A stretch of 64,000 nucleotides of DNA. Source: Nocardia spumae. Its GTDB lineage: Bacteria; Actinomycetota; Actinomycetes; Mycobacteriales; Mycobacteriaceae. Made by a program: the position numbers and the translations under genes. The stretch lies in contig NZ_JAJFZL010000001.1 of NCBI RefSeq assembly GCF_020733635.1, forward strand, positions 5,146,001 through 5,210,000. Direction: 5' to 3'. Below the pieces are notes generated by a model, which saw nothing but the letters and a program-made list of their open reading frames with translations, had not been told where the DNA came from and made no database searches. This document shows, piece after piece, positions 1-8,762 of this stretch. Positions within the stretch are counted from its first letter, which is position 1; each line of letters opens with the position of its first letter.

Positions 1-2126
1 ATGCGGATGTAGTACAGCGTCTTGATGCCTTGGCGCCAGGCGTAGATCTGAGCGCGGTTGACGTCGCGGGTGGTGGCGCTGTCCTTGAAGAACAGGGTCA
101 GCGACAGGCCCTGATCCACGTGCTGGGTGGCCGCGGCATAGGTGTCGATGATCTTCTCGTAGCCGATGTCGTAGGCGTCGGCGAAATAGTCGAGATTGTC
201 GTTGGTCAGGTAGGGGGCCGGGTAGTAGACGCGGCCGATCTTGCCTTCCTTGCGGATCTCGATCTTGGAAGCCACCGGGTGGATCGAACTGGTGGAGTGA
301 TTGATGTAGGAAATGGATCCGGTCGGCGGCACGGCCTGCAGGTTCTGGTTGTAGATACCGTGCGCCATGACCGAGGCCTTCAGCTCGCGCCAGTCGTCCT
401 GAGTCGGGATGTGCACGCCCGCCTCGGCGAAGATCTCGCGCACCCGTTCGGTTTTCGGCTCCCACACCTGCTCGGTGTACTTGTCGAAATACTCACCGTT
501 GGCGTACTTGGAATCCGGGAAGCCGCCGAAGGCGGTACCACGCTCGATGGCGAGCTTGTTGGAGGCCCGCACCGCGTGGAACGCGACGGTGTAGAAGTAG
601 ATGTTCGTGAAGTCCACACCCTCTTCGGATCCGTAGTGGACCCGCTCACGCGCCAGATACCCGTGCAGGTTCATCTGGCCCAGGCCGATGGCGTGGGACT
701 GGTTGTTGCCCTGCTCGATCGAGGGCACCGAGTAGATGTGGGTCTGATCCGAGACCGCGGTCAGCGCCCGGATCGACGTCTCGATGGTCTGCCCGAAATC
801 CGGTGAGTCCATGGCCTTGGCGATGTTGAGCGAGCCCAGATTGCACGAGATGTCCTTGCCGACGGTGGCATAGGACAGATCGTCGTTGAACACCGACGGC
901 GTGGAGACCTGCAGGATCTCCGAGCACAGGTTCGAGTGGGTGATCTTGCCCGCGATCGGGTTGGCCCGGTTCACCGTGTCCTCGTACATGATGTACGGGT
1001 AGCCGGACTCGAACTGCAGCTCGGCGATGGTCTGGAAGAACTCGCGCGCGTTGATCTTCGACTTGCGAATGCGCTTGTCGTCGACCATCTCGTAGTACTT
1101 CTCGGTGACGTCGATATCGGCGAACGGCACCCCGTAGATGCGCTCCACGTCGTAGGGCGAGAACAGGTACATGTCCTCGTTCTTCTTCGCCAGCTCGAAG
1201 GTGATGTCGGGGATCACCACACCCAGCGACAGCGTCTTGATGCGGATCTTCTCGTCCGCGTTCTCCCGCTTGGTATCGAGGAAGCGGTAGATATCGGGGT
1301 GATGGGCGTGCAGATACACCGCGCCCGCGCCCTGACGCGCACCGAGCTGATTGGCGTAGGAGAACGAATCCTCGAGCAGCTTCATGATCGGGATGACGCC
1401 CGAGGACTGGTTCTCGATCTTCTTGATCGGCGCGCCGTGCTCGCGAATGTTGCTGAGCAGCAGGGCGACACCGCCGCCGCGCTTGGACAGCTGCAACGCG
1501 GAGTTGATGGAACGCCCGATGGATTCCATATTATCTTCTATGCGTAAAAGAAAGCAGCTAACTGGCTCACCACGCTGTTTCTTCCCGGAATTCAAGAAGG
1601 TCGGCGTGGCCGGCTGGAAGCGACCGTCGATGATCTCCTCGACCAGCTGCTGCGCCAGGATCTCGTCACCGGCGGCCAGCGTCAGCGCGACCATGCAGAC
1701 GCGATCCTCGAACCGCTCCAGATAGCGCTTACCGTCGAAGGTCTTGAGCGTGTACGAGGTGTAGTACTTGAACGCGCCGAGGAAGGTCGGGAACCGGAAC
1801 TTCTTGGCGTAGGCCTGCTGGAACAGCTTCTTCACGAACGCCCGGCTGTACTGGTCCAGCACCTCGGACTCGTAGTAGTTCTCCTCCACGAGATAGTCGA
1901 GCTTCTCGTCGAGATTGTGGAAGAAGACGGTGTTCTGGTTGACGTGCTGCAAGAAGTACTGACGGGCGGCGGCGACATCCTTGTCGAACTGGATCTCGCC
2001 GTTCGGACCGTACAGATTCAGCATCGCGTTGAGCGCGTGGTAGTCCAGCCCCTCGGTCGAGGTCTCGTTACTGACCGGGCGCTCTAGGCGGGCCGTCTTT
2101 CCGGCCGGTGCTGTTGTCGTTGCCAA
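1..2126 (-). CDS. nrdE: Ribonucleoside-diphosphate reductase class Ib, alpha subunit (partial, C-terminus outside window)
   Basis: Large catalytic subunit that reduces ribonucleoside diphosphates to deoxyribonucleotides with NrdF. The frame follows actinobacterial NrdE closely: [10 protein letters not shown] near the N-terminus, [20 protein letters not shown] with the redox-active Cys codon at 1554-1556, and a glycine-rich loop after it. The window edge falls just after the IKTLYYIR region, so about 20 codons with the C-terminal redox Cys pair are missing. The chosen start is TTG at 2126, 42 bases inside nrdI, because the reading frame and homologue length continue upstream of the first ATG (2024). 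It is the third gene of nrdHIE. Codons 1527-1562 are strikingly AT-rich (see findings). Confidence 0.95.
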   Translation of the reverse strand, partial: MATTTAPAGKTARLERPVSNETSTEGLDYHALNAMLNLYGPNGEIQFDKDVAAARQYFLQHVNQNTVFFHNLDEKLDYLVEENYYESEVLDQYSRAFVKKLFQQAYAKKFRFPTFLGAFKYYTSYTLKTFDGKRYLERFEDRVCMVALTLAAGDEILAQQLVEEIIDGRFQPATPTFLNSGKKQRGEPVSCFLLRIEDNMESIGRSINSALQLSKRGGGVALLLSNIREHGAPIKKIENQSSGVIPIMKLLEDSFSYANQLGARQGAGAVYLHAHHPDIYRFLDTKRENADEKIRIKTLSLGVVIPDITFELAKKNEDMYLFSPYDVERIYGVPFADIDVTEKYYEMVDDKRIRKSKINAREFFQTIAELQFESGYPYIMYEDTVNRANPIAGKITHSNLCSEILQVSTPSVFNDDLSYATVGKDISCNLGSLNIAKAMDSPDFGQTIETSIRALTAVSDQTHIYSVPSIEQGNNQSHAIGLGQMNLHGYLARERVHYGSEEGVDFTNIYFYTVAFHAVRASNKLAIERGTAFGGFPDSKYANGEYFDKYTEQVWEPKTERVREIFAEAGVHIPTQDDWRELKASVMAHGIYNQNLQAVPPTGSISYINHSTSSIHPVASKIEIRKEGKIGRVYYPAPYLTNDNLDYFADAYDIGYEKIIDTYAAATQHVDQGLSLTLFFKDSATTRDVNRAQIYAWRQGIKTLYYIR

Positions 2127-2587
2127 AACAATCCCAATCCCTCTCGGACGCGCTCGACGTCCTCGGCGGTTCCCATCAGTTCGAAGCGATACAGGTAAGG
2201 CACTCCGCATTTGCGCGAGATCACCTCTCCCGCATAGCAATACGTATCGCCGAAGTTCGTGTTGCCGGCCGCGATCACCCCGCGCAACAGCGCACGATTA
2301 TGCGGATCGTTGAGGAACTTCGCCACTTGCCGTGGCACGAATTCCTTATCCGACCGGCCGGATGCTCCTGCGCCGCGCTGCGCGTCGAAAACATGCCGGC
2401 CGCCACCGTAGGTGGGACAGATCAACACGTAGGGCGCATCGACGCGCAGCGAATCGGCGGTGTGGAGCGGAATGCGAACGGCGGGCAAACCCAGCCGCTC
2501 GACGAAGCGGTGCGTGTTCTCCGAGGCGCTCGAGAAGTAGACCAGAGCGGGCGTCGATCGGGTTTCTTCCCCAGACAACCCAGCCAT
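2084..2587 (-). CDS. nrdI: NrdI flavodoxin-like activator of class Ib RNR
   Basis: Flavodoxin-like protein of 167 residues that supplies the oxidant needed to assemble the Mn(III)2-tyrosyl radical of NrdF. Visible family marks are the FMN phosphate loop [16 protein letters not shown] near residue 17, CPTYGGG around residue 57, and the [19 protein letters not shown] stretch near residue 107 that lines the flavin. It lies 48 bases downstream of nrdH, and its end overlaps the proposed TTG start of nrdE by 43 bases, so translation of nrdI and nrdE is probably coupled. Length is normal for actinobacterial NrdI, with a short basic tail. Confidence 0.95.
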   Translation of the reverse strand: MAGLSGEETRSTPALVYFSSASENTHRFVERLGLPAVRIPLHTADSLRVDAPYVLICPTYGGGRHVFDAQRGAGASGRSDKEFVPRQVAKFLNDPHNRALLRGVIAAGNTNFGDTYCYAGEVISRKCGVPYLYRFELMGTAEDVERVREGLGLFWQRQQHRPERRPA

Positions 2588-2635
2588 CCCACTCCCCCTT
2601 ACTCTGCTATCGGACGAACGGCGACCGGGGGCGGA

Positions 2636-2869
2636 TCAGGCCGCGGCGGTCACCAGGGACTTGATGCGGTCCGGACGGAAGCCGGACCAGTGGTCGTCAC
2701 CCGCGACGACCACGGGGGCCTGCAGGTAACCCAGCGCCATCACGTAGTCGCGGGCCTCGGGGTTCTCGGAGATATCGACGACCTCGTACTCCACACCGGC
2801 CTTGTCGAGAGCGCGGTAGGTGGCATTGCACTGGACACAAGCGGGCTTGGTGTAGACCGTGATACTCAT
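2636..2869 (-). CDS. nrdH: NrdH glutaredoxin-like electron donor for RNR
   Basis: Small 77-residue redoxin that passes electrons from thioredoxin reductase to NrdE. The active-site CVQC motif is at residues 11-14, in the context YTKPACVQCNATYRALDKAG. The C-terminal WSGFRPDRI motif is the NrdH signature that separates it from ordinary glutaredoxins. The ATG is preceded by a GAGAGGG Shine-Dalgarno. It is the first gene of nrdHIE and sits about 180 bases downstream of a tandem NrdR site. No nrdF gene lies in the window. Confidence 0.96.
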   Translation of the reverse strand: MSITVYTKPACVQCNATYRALDKAGVEYEVVDISENPEARDYVMALGYLQAPVVVAGDDHWSGFRPDRIKSLVTAAA

Positions 2870-3048
2870 GGGGGACCCTCTCTCCTTGCCTTATCCGATG
2901 CAGCCTTGAATCGATATGCCATCTGCGGTGAGTTCCGTGCTGAGCAACGATCCGTGCGGTACTGCGCAAACCCCTGGAAGTAGGGGCGCCACCGGTGATC
3001 ACCCTGCGGTGATCGGCTCGGAATTCGTCTCCCCTTCCAGTGCCGTAG

Positions 3049-3096
3049 ACACTACACCTAGTGGCCGACAGATTCATACAACACGACATGTTGCGA
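3049..3096 (-). promoter_or_regulatory. Tandem NrdR boxes upstream of nrdH
   Basis: Two 16-base elements, ACACTACACCTAGTGG (3049-3064) and ACACGACATGTTGCGA (3081-3096), start 32 bases apart, about three helical turns. That is the layout known for NrdR, the nucleotide-sensing repressor of RNR operons. They agree at 10 of 16 positions, and the first is close to the published NrdR consensus. A possible -10 (TATGAAT on the minus strand) lies between them. The rest of the 2870-3338 interval shows no gene. Confidence 0.75.
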
Positions 3097-3270
3097 ACCA
3101 CAAAGATGAAATTCGCCGCCGGTAAGTACCTGGACAGTCGATTCGCAACCCGACACGACAGTGGCACAGATCACGATTTTGTGTCGTAGCTCTCTCTCAG
3201 CAAACCCAATGCCACCTCTGGCAACATCGGCCACAACCACCCCGGCAAACTACACCCAGCACACGAGAAA

Positions 3271-3319
3271 CGGCCGAACGCCACTTCCGCCCCCTGGGAG
3301 CGCAAGCGGCATTCGGCCG
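3271..3319 (-). terminator. Hairpin terminator downstream of rpmJ
   Basis: Arms 3271-3282 and 3308-3319 pair over 12 positions with one wobble (CGGCCGAACGCC with GGCATTCGGCCG). On the minus strand the stem is followed by TTTCTCGT. It ends the rpmJ transcript before the nrd control region. Confidence 0.55.
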
Positions 3320-3338
3320 TCGAACGCCGGACCGCGAC

Positions 3339-3461
3339 TCAGCCCTGACGGGCCTTGAACCGCGGATCCTTCTTGTTGATCACGTAGGTCTTGCCCCGGC
3401 GGCGCACGACCTGCGCGCCCGGCTTGTCCTTGAGTGAGCGCAACGAGTTCCGCACCTTCAT
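3339..3461 (-). CDS. rpmJ: 50S ribosomal protein L36, zinc-independent (C-minus) paralogue
   Basis: Forty-residue protein beginning [20 protein letters not shown] and ending [11 protein letters not shown]. It matches the alternative L36 form in which the four zinc-ligand Cys/His residues of the housekeeping L36 are absent. In the family such C-minus paralogues replace the zinc-containing version under zinc starvation, releasing zinc. The start has a near-perfect AGGAGGAAT Shine-Dalgarno (3467-3475). A Zur-like palindrome lies directly upstream, which supports zinc control. It is monocistronic, with a terminator hairpin just after the stop. Confidence 0.93.
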   Translation of the reverse strand: MKVRNSLRSLKDKPGAQVVRRRGKTYVINKKDPRFKARQG

Positions 3462-3476
3462 GATCATTCCTCCTAT

Positions 3477-3491
3477 TGGAAATGGTTTTCA
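3477..3491. promoter_or_regulatory. Putative Zur operator
   Basis: TGGAAATGGTTTTCA is close to the actinobacterial Zur consensus TGAAAATSATTTTCA and lies 16 bases upstream of the rpmJ start, next to its Shine-Dalgarno. Zinc-bound Zur would repress the zinc-free L36 paralogue. The match is imperfect in the left arm. Confidence 0.6.
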
Positions 3492-3650
3492 TATCCTATA
3501 GGACGGGGCGTCGGTCCCCTAGGACGCGGATCACGCCCGACCGCGCCCTCGGATCGGCGGCGGACCGACGAGACCCGCCGCGGCGACGCCGAGGGGCCGC
3601 ACCACCGGGTACGGCCCCTCGAAACGGCGTGCAGCGCGCGATCTCCGCCG

Positions 3651-4223
3651 TCAGGCGTCGACCGACTGACGCGCGGCGGCCACCAGCTCGGTCACCACGG
3701 CGGCGAGCTGGGTCAGCGCCTCGGCATCATCGCGCGGGTGCGACTCGGCGAACCGCTGACCGATCGTGGCGAAGTGCAGATGCGCGCTCTCCACGACCGT
3801 GCCACCGGCCACCCCGGCGGCCTTGACGGTGTCACCGTGCGCCCACTTGGCGGCGTTCTGGCTGATCGAGGCACTGACCACGGCGATCGGCTTGCCCTTG
3901 ATCGAGCCGGCGCCATAGGGGCGGGAAGCCCAGTCGATCGCATTCTTGAGCGCGGCGGGAATGGTGCCGTTGTACTCCGGCACGAACAGCAACAGAGCGT
4001 CGGCGGCGCCCACCGCGTCGCGCAGAACCTGCGCGGTCGCCGGAACCTGACCCGGAACGTCGATGTCCTCGTTGTAGAAAGGAATATCTCCGAGGCCGTC
4101 GAAGATATCGACCTGGACACCCTCCGGTGCGGTATGGGCGGCGGCCTCGGCCAGCTGCCGGTTGATGGAACCGGCACGCAAGCTGCCGACGAGAGCCAGA
4201 ATGCGAGTCTGTGACATGATCAC
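3651..4223 (-). CDS. NAD(P)H-dependent FMN reductase family protein
   Basis: Flavodoxin-fold reductase of 190 residues that probably uses NADPH to reduce FMN or quinone-like substrates in the cytoplasm. The N-terminal ALVGSLRAGSINRQLAEA is the FMN phosphate loop. FVPEYNGTIPAALKNAIDW (about residues 100-118) is the family signature, followed by KGKPIAVVSAS. Cys residues are absent, as in azoreductase-type members. It is divergent from a TetR gene with a palindromic site between them, so its expression is probably induced by an electrophile or quinone that releases that repressor. The exact substrate is unknown. Confidence 0.85.
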   Translation of the reverse strand: MIMSQTRILALVGSLRAGSINRQLAEAAAHTAPEGVQVDIFDGLGDIPFYNEDIDVPGQVPATAQVLRDAVGAADALLLFVPEYNGTIPAALKNAIDWASRPYGAGSIKGKPIAVVSASISQNAAKWAHGDTVKAAGVAGGTVVESAHLHFATIGQRFAESHPRDDAEALTQLAAVVTELVAAARQSVDA

Positions 4224-4266
4224 TCCTTGTGCGGTGAGGCGATGGCGTCCGCTTTCACGAGACGAT

Positions 4267-4286
4267 AACCGGACTACAGTCCGTTT
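4267..4286. promoter_or_regulatory. Putative TetR operator between FMN reductase and tetR
   Basis: The core CGGACT-AC-AGTCCG (4270-4283) is a perfect inverted repeat with a two-base centre, extended by flanking AA/TT. It lies midway between the divergent FMN reductase and tetR genes. Confidence 0.6.
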
Positions 4287-4315
4287 TCATTCCCGGGCCC
4301 TGGGGTAGCCGAACC

Positions 4316-5050
4316 GTGAACTGCGACACTCCGAGTTCGACACCGTCGAATTCATTCCGCTCGTCCGATCCGAACGCATCGGATCTGCCACTCGCCGCCG
4401 AGCCACGTCCCGGCGCGCTGCCACTCGAGGCCATCGAGGTGGAGATACCCGCCCACGCGGTCGTCACCGCCCTGCCGGTGGCCGAACACGCCGAACGCAG
4501 CGATGCCGCCCGGAATCGGCAGCTGCTGCTCGATGCCGCCGAGGCACTGGTCCGGGAGTTCGGGGCCGACGGGGTGACCATGGACGCGGTCGCCAAACGC
4601 GCCGGGGTCGGCAAGGGCACCGTATTCCGGCGGTTCGGGAACCGGGCCGGTCTGATGCTGGCCCTGCTCGACCAGTCCGAGCAGAAGTTGCAGGCCGCGT
4701 TCATGTTCGGGCCGCCGCCGCTGGGCCCGGGCGCACCGCCGATGCAGCGGCTGATCGCGTTCGGCCGCGCGCGGCTGGCCGGGATCGAGGTGGAGGGCGA
4801 AATGCGCCGGGCGGCAGACGAATCCGGCCGCTACGCCAGCGCCCCGTACAACATCTCCAAAACCCATGTGTCGCTGTTGCTTCGGCAGATCGGCGTCACC
4901 GGCGACATCACCCTGCTGGCCGATACCCTGCTGGCCAATCTGGACGCCGCACTGGTGCTGCATCAGATACGGGTCGTCGGTTATCGCCCCGAGCAGATCG
5001 CCGACCACTGGGAAAACGTGGTGCGCGCACTGGTGACACCCGCCCAGTAG
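4316..5050 (+). CDS. TetR-family transcriptional regulator
   Basis: DNA-binding repressor with the helix-turn-helix in RNRQLLLDAAEALVREFGADGVTMDAVAKRAGVGKGTVFRRFGNRAGLM, about residues 66-114. The ligand-binding domain follows, for 244 residues in total if GTG 4316 is used. About 60 low-complexity Ser/Pro-rich residues precede the HTH, which is longer than usual. GTG 4478 is a credible later start giving a typical length. The gene is divergent from the FMN reductase and probably controls both through the palindrome at 4267-4286. nadE begins 10 bases after its stop. Confidence 0.9.
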   Translation: MNCDTPSSTPSNSFRSSDPNASDLPLAAEPRPGALPLEAIEVEIPAHAVVTALPVAEHAERSDAARNRQLLLDAAEALVREFGADGVTMDAVAKRAGVGKGTVFRRFGNRAGLMLALLDQSEQKLQAAFMFGPPPLGPGAPPMQRLIAFGRARLAGIEVEGEMRRAADESGRYASAPYNISKTHVSLLLRQIGVTGDITLLADTLLANLDAALVLHQIRVVGYRPEQIADHWENVVRALVTPAQ

Positions 5051-5059
5051 AGTGAGCGC

Positions 5060-5905
5060 ATGGGGCAGCTGCGCGAACAGATCATCGCCGAATTGGGTGT
5101 CGTGGCCGATATCGAGCCGAAGGTCGAGGTGCGGCGCCGGGTCGAATTCCTGGTCGAGTATCTGAGTTCCACCCCGGCATCGGGTTTCGTGCTCGGTATC
5201 AGCGGCGGCCAGGACAGCAGCCTCACCGGCAGGCTGTGCCAGCTCGCCGTCGAGGAGTCGCGCTCGCGTGGTCGCGACGCGACATTCGTCGCGGTCCGGC
5301 TGCCGTACGGCACTCAGGCCGATGCCGAGGACGCGCAGCGGGCGCTGGATTTCATCGGCCCCGACCGCACGGTCGAGGTCAACGTCAAACCGGGCGCCGA
5401 TGCCGTGGCCGCCGCGACGGCGGAGGGTGTGCGCGAACTGCTCGGTGACGATGTACAGCTGCGCGATTTCGTACGCGGCAATATCAAGGCCCGCGAACGC
5501 ATGGTGATCCAGTACGCGATCGCCGGTCAGCTGAATCTGGTCGTGGTGGGTACCGATCACGCCGCCGAGGCGGTGACGGGTTTCTTCACCAAGTACGGCG
5601 ACGGCGGTGTCGACATCACACCGCTGACCGGTCTCACCAAGCGGCAGGGCGCGGCGTTGCTGCAGGAATTGGGCGCCCCGCCGAGTATCTGGGAGAAGGT
5701 GCCCACCGCCGACCTCGAGGACGACCGCCCGGCGCTACCCGACGAGGTGGCACTCGGCCTGAGGTATGCCGAGATCGACGACTACCTCGAGGGCAAGGAC
5801 GTCACACCCGAGGTCGCCGAGCGCCTGGAGACGATCTTCCGTAACACCCGCCACAAGCGTGCGGTCCCCGTGACACCGCTGGACACCTGGTGGAAAGAGG
5901 GCTGA
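5060..5905 (+). CDS. nadE: Ammonia-dependent NAD+ synthetase
   Basis: Catalyses the last step of NAD synthesis, amidating deamido-NAD with ATP and ammonia. The ATP-pyrophosphatase P-loop SGGQDSS lies at about residues 48-54. [20 protein letters not shown] near residue 165 carries the family substrate loop, and the [13 protein letters not shown] ending is typical. At 281 residues it is the short, single-domain, NH3-dependent form with no glutaminase domain. It begins 10 bases after tetR with no Shine-Dalgarno. TAGAGT, which starts in the tetR stop codon (5048-5053), sits six bases before the ATG as in leaderless promoters, so nadE may have its own transcript. Confidence 0.96.
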   Translation: MGQLREQIIAELGVVADIEPKVEVRRRVEFLVEYLSSTPASGFVLGISGGQDSSLTGRLCQLAVEESRSRGRDATFVAVRLPYGTQADAEDAQRALDFIGPDRTVEVNVKPGADAVAAATAEGVRELLGDDVQLRDFVRGNIKARERMVIQYAIAGQLNLVVVGTDHAAEAVTGFFTKYGDGGVDITPLTGLTKRQGAALLQELGAPPSIWEKVPTADLEDDRPALPDEVALGLRYAEIDDYLEGKDVTPEVAERLETIFRNTRHKRAVPVTPLDTWWKEG

Positions 5906-5908
5906 CGC

Positions 5909-6151
5909 TCAACCACCCGCGAACGGTGGCAGGACGTCGACCCGCGCGGTCAGGTGGACGGTGTCGTCGCGGGTGAGTTCTTCGCCGACCAGGTAGGCGC
6001 AGACCTTGAGCATCGGATCGAGATCCGCACCGTAGGCGGCGCGCAACGCGGCGCGCAGGTCGGCGATCGTCGCCGCGTCGGGCAGGTCGAGTTGTTCGCT
6101 GGATTTGCCGACGACGTCGGCGATCGCGGCGAAATATCGGACCTCAACCAC
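5909..6151 (-). CDS. moaD: MoaD, small subunit of molybdopterin synthase
   Basis: Ubiquitin-like sulfur carrier of 80 residues whose C-terminal thiocarboxylate donates sulfur to cyclic pyranopterin monophosphate together with MoaE. The start is GTG 6151, giving [20 protein letters not shown], the usual MoaD N-terminus, and overlapping the end of moaA by eight bases. The C-terminus is PPFAGG with the required terminal Gly-Gly. A longer frame upstream exists but runs inside moaA. It is convergent with nadE, with only three bases between the stop codons. Confidence 0.92.
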   Translation of the reverse strand: MVEVRYFAAIADVVGKSSEQLDLPDAATIADLRAALRAAYGADLDPMLKVCAYLVGEELTRDDTVHLTARVDVLPPFAGG

Positions 6152-7202
6152 CGATGGCTCCCATCGTGCGTTCCGGGGGCACGAAGTCGGCGGCGTCGAT
6201 GCCGTGTCCTGCCCACTTGTTCCACATCGCGCCACGCCAGCGCTGTGCGAGCTCCTCGTCGGTGGCGCCGGCCCGCAACAGTGACCGCAGGTCGTACTCC
6301 TGATCGCTGAACAGGCAGGAGCGGATCATGCCGTCCGCGGTCAGGCGGGTGCGATCGCAGTCACCACAGAATCGCCGGGTTACCGAGGCGATGATGCCGA
6401 CCGTGGCGGGCCCGCCGTCGACCAGCCAGGTTTCGGCCGGCGCGGACGGATCGGTGCGCCCGGCCGCGGTGAGGGTGAAACCGACGCCGAGAACGTCGAG
6501 CAGTTCGTCCGCGGTGACCATATTCGCCCGCGCCCATTCGTGATCGGCGTCGAGCGGCATCTCCTCGATGAACCGCAGCTCACAGCCCTCGTCCAGACAC
6601 CATCGCAGCAGATCGGCTGCGCCGGAGAGGGTTTCGCGCATCAGCACGGCATTGACCTTGACCGGCGCCAGGCCGGCGGCGTGGGCCGCGCGAATCCCCG
6701 ACAGCACCGAGCCGAGCCGGTCGCGCCGGGTCAGCCGGGCGAATCCGGCGCGGTCGACGGTATCGAGAGAGACATTGACCCGGCCCAGGCCCGCGGCGGC
6801 GAGCGCGGCGGCGCGGTATTGCAGTCCGACGCCGTTGGTGGTCATCGCCAGCGGCGTTTCCGGCACCGCCGCGTGGCAACCGGCGACGATCCGTTCGAGA
6901 TCGCGCCGCATCAGCGGCTCACCCCCGGTGAATCGCACCTCCCGCACACCCAGCCGCCGCACCGACAGCTCGACCAGCCGCACGATCTCCTCGGCCGAGA
7001 GCAACTCGTCGGCGGGAATGGCGGGCAGACCCTCTTCCGGCATGCAGTAGGTACAGCGCAGCGAACATTTCTCGGTGATCGATACGCGCAGATCCCGTGC
7101 GGTGCGCCCGAATTTGTCGATGAGCAGGTCGGTGTCGGGTCGTCCGTCCAGCGAGGGCCGCCCGCCCCGGACGGCGGGAATCCCCATGAGAACGACGGTC
7201 AC
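6144..7202 (-). CDS. moaA: GTP 3',8-cyclase (radical SAM)
   Basis: First enzyme of molybdenum cofactor synthesis, converting GTP to 3',8-cyclo-GTP. The SAM-binding 4Fe-4S cluster is held by C46, C50 and C53 in [15 protein letters not shown]. The second cluster comes from [18 protein letters not shown] near residue 280. The chain ends in Gly-Gly, which is essential for activity in characterised MoaA proteins. Length 352 is normal. The GTG start at 7202 has CATAAT exactly six bases upstream and no proper Shine-Dalgarno, so the message is probably leaderless. moaD is translationally coupled downstream. Confidence 0.97.
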   Translation of the reverse strand: MTVVLMGIPAVRGGRPSLDGRPDTDLLIDKFGRTARDLRVSITEKCSLRCTYCMPEEGLPAIPADELLSAEEIVRLVELSVRRLGVREVRFTGGEPLMRRDLERIVAGCHAAVPETPLAMTTNGVGLQYRAAALAAAGLGRVNVSLDTVDRAGFARLTRRDRLGSVLSGIRAAHAAGLAPVKVNAVLMRETLSGAADLLRWCLDEGCELRFIEEMPLDADHEWARANMVTADELLDVLGVGFTLTAAGRTDPSAPAETWLVDGGPATVGIIASVTRRFCGDCDRTRLTADGMIRSCLFSDQEYDLRSLLRAGATDEELAQRWRGAMWNKWAGHGIDAADFVPPERTMGAIGG

Positions 7203-7556
7203 TCCCCCATTATGGCCGCCACCCCCACCTCACGTCCGTGGAGTCACCGACTGTGAGCTCAACCGATTCCACATCACAGGCCGCCCCGCCGTCTCCTACG
7301 CCGCGATCGCGGAACCCCCGGAACCGATTCGGTGTGAAAGACCAGCAACCGAGCGAGGAACCGGCGCACCGCCCGCGGGACGCCGGCGCGGCGAAACACC
7401 GCGCACAATGAAAATCGAGCCCGGGCGCGTCGGACGGCGACACGCCCCCGGCCGCCGTCGAACCCGCCGGCCCTCGGCAGCGCCACCATCGGACCCGCCC
7501 CGGCGAAGCGGAGGCCGACGACACAGCCCGCGGGGCGGAGGCCGATAATCACCTCT
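7203..7556. other. Divergent moaA/moeA intergenic region
   Basis: No gene recognised in 354 bases. It carries a moaA -10 (CATAAT, minus strand, 7209-7214), a moeA -10 (GATAAT, 7544-7549), and a direct repeat GCGGAGGCCGA at 7508-7518 and 7535-7545 just upstream of moeA. I could not recognise a Moco riboswitch. Confidence 0.5.
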
Positions 7557-8762
7557 ATGAGTACCCGGCCTGCCGCGACTTCGGCTCGGTCCGTCGAGGA
7601 CCATCGTGAGCGGATCGAACAGCTGTTGCGCCCGCTGGCGGGGCGCGAGGCCGAGCGGGTGGCTCTGTCCGCCGCGCGGGGGCGGATGCTCGCGGAGGAT
7701 GTGCGGTCGCCGCTGGATCTTCCGGTGTTCCGTAATTCCGGTATGGACGGGTACGCGGTGCGGGCGGAGTCGGTCGCGGTGACGCCGGTGACGTTGCCGG
7801 TCGCGGGCGTGGTCGCGGCAGGGCAGGGCGGTCCGGACGGGCTGGCCGTGGGGACCGCGGTGAAGGTGATGACGGGTGCGCCGATTCCGCCCGGCGCCGA
7901 CTGTGTGGTGCCGGTGGAGGACACCCGGGCCGAGGCGGATCGGGTACTGATCGAACGTGGCCGCAGCGCGGGCGATTTCGTGCGTGAGGCGGGGACCGAT
8001 ATTCGCCGCGGCGAGTTGCTGGTCGCGGCGGGGGCGTTGCTGTCGGCGCATCGGATCGCGGCGCTGGCGGCGGTGGGTTTCGGTTCGGTGCCGGTGGCAC
8101 GGCCGGTGCGGGCGGCGGTGCTGACCACCGGTGACGAGCTGGTGGCCGCGGGGATGGCGTTGCGACCGGGCCAGATCTACAACTCGAACGGGATCGCCTT
8201 GGCGGCGGCGCTGGGCGCCAACGGGATCGATGTGGTGGATGTGTCGCACAGTCGCGACGATCCGGCCGAGTTCCGCCGCAAGCTGGCGGTCGCGACGGGC
8301 GCGGCGGATGTGGTGTTCACCTCGGGCGGAGTATCGCAGGGCGATTTCGAGGTCGTCAGGGATGTGCTCACCGAGGTCGGCGGGGAGTTCGGCGCGGTGG
8401 CGGTGCAGCCGGGCGGCCCGCAGGGTGTCAGTGTGGTCGACGGGGTTCCGATTCTGAGTTTCCCGGGAAATCCGGTGAGCACCATGGTGTCGTTCGAAGT
8501 CTTCGCCCGGCCGATCCTCCGGCGATTGACCGGCTTGCCCGAAGTGCCGAACAGCGAAGTGCCGCTGCTGGATTCGGTACGGTCCCCAGCCGGTCGGCGC
8601 CAGTTCCTGCGGGGCCGCCGCGAGGGTGCGGGCGTGCGGTCGGTATCGGGTCCCGGATCACATCTGGTGGCCGCGATGGCGCAGGCCGATGTTCTGATCG
8701 ATATTCCGGCCGAGGTCACCGCGGTGGCGGCCGGTTCGCTGGTGAAGGTGCGCGAACTGTGA
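7557..8762 (+). CDS. moeA: Molybdopterin molybdenumtransferase
   Basis: Inserts molybdate into adenylylated molybdopterin. Of its 401 residues, FRNSGMDGYAVRAE near residue 59, VKVMTGAPIPPGADCVVPVE near residue 101, TGDELV near residue 189, the FTSGGVSQGDFEVV loop near 258 and LSFPGNPVSTMVSFEVF near 299 are all MoeA family motifs. The last domain ends in VKVREL. There is no Shine-Dalgarno. GATAAT lies seven bases before the ATG, so the transcript is probably leaderless. It leads the moeA/moaC-mog/moaE operon, with its stop overlapping the next start by four bases (GTGA). Confidence 0.96.
   Translation: MSTRPAATSARSVEDHRERIEQLLRPLAGREAERVALSAARGRMLAEDVRSPLDLPVFRNSGMDGYAVRAESVAVTPVTLPVAGVVAAGQGGPDGLAVGTAVKVMTGAPIPPGADCVVPVEDTRAEADRVLIERGRSAGDFVREAGTDIRRGELLVAAGALLSAHRIAALAAVGFGSVPVARPVRAAVLTTGDELVAAGMALRPGQIYNSNGIALAAALGANGIDVVDVSHSRDDPAEFRRKLAVATGAADVVFTSGGVSQGDFEVVRDVLTEVGGEFGAVAVQPGGPQGVSVVDGVPILSFPGNPVSTMVSFEVFARPILRRLTGLPEVPNSEVPLLDSVRSPAGRRQFLRGRREGAGVRSVSGPGSHLVAAMAQADVLIDIPAEVTAVAAGSLVKVREL

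Noticed and set aside
1500..1600. Frameshift or sequencing error in nrdE at the AT-rich tract
   Set aside because: The protein reads through without a break and keeps perfect family conservation on both sides.
30..1725. Long rightward open frames opposite nrdE
   Set aside because: They are antisense to a fully conserved NrdE frame and carry Val/Asp/Arg-rich, motif-free translations typical of GC-rich shadows.
7203..7556. Moco riboswitch between moaA and moeA
   Set aside because: No recognisable conserved core; both genes also look leaderless, which leaves no room for a leader RNA.
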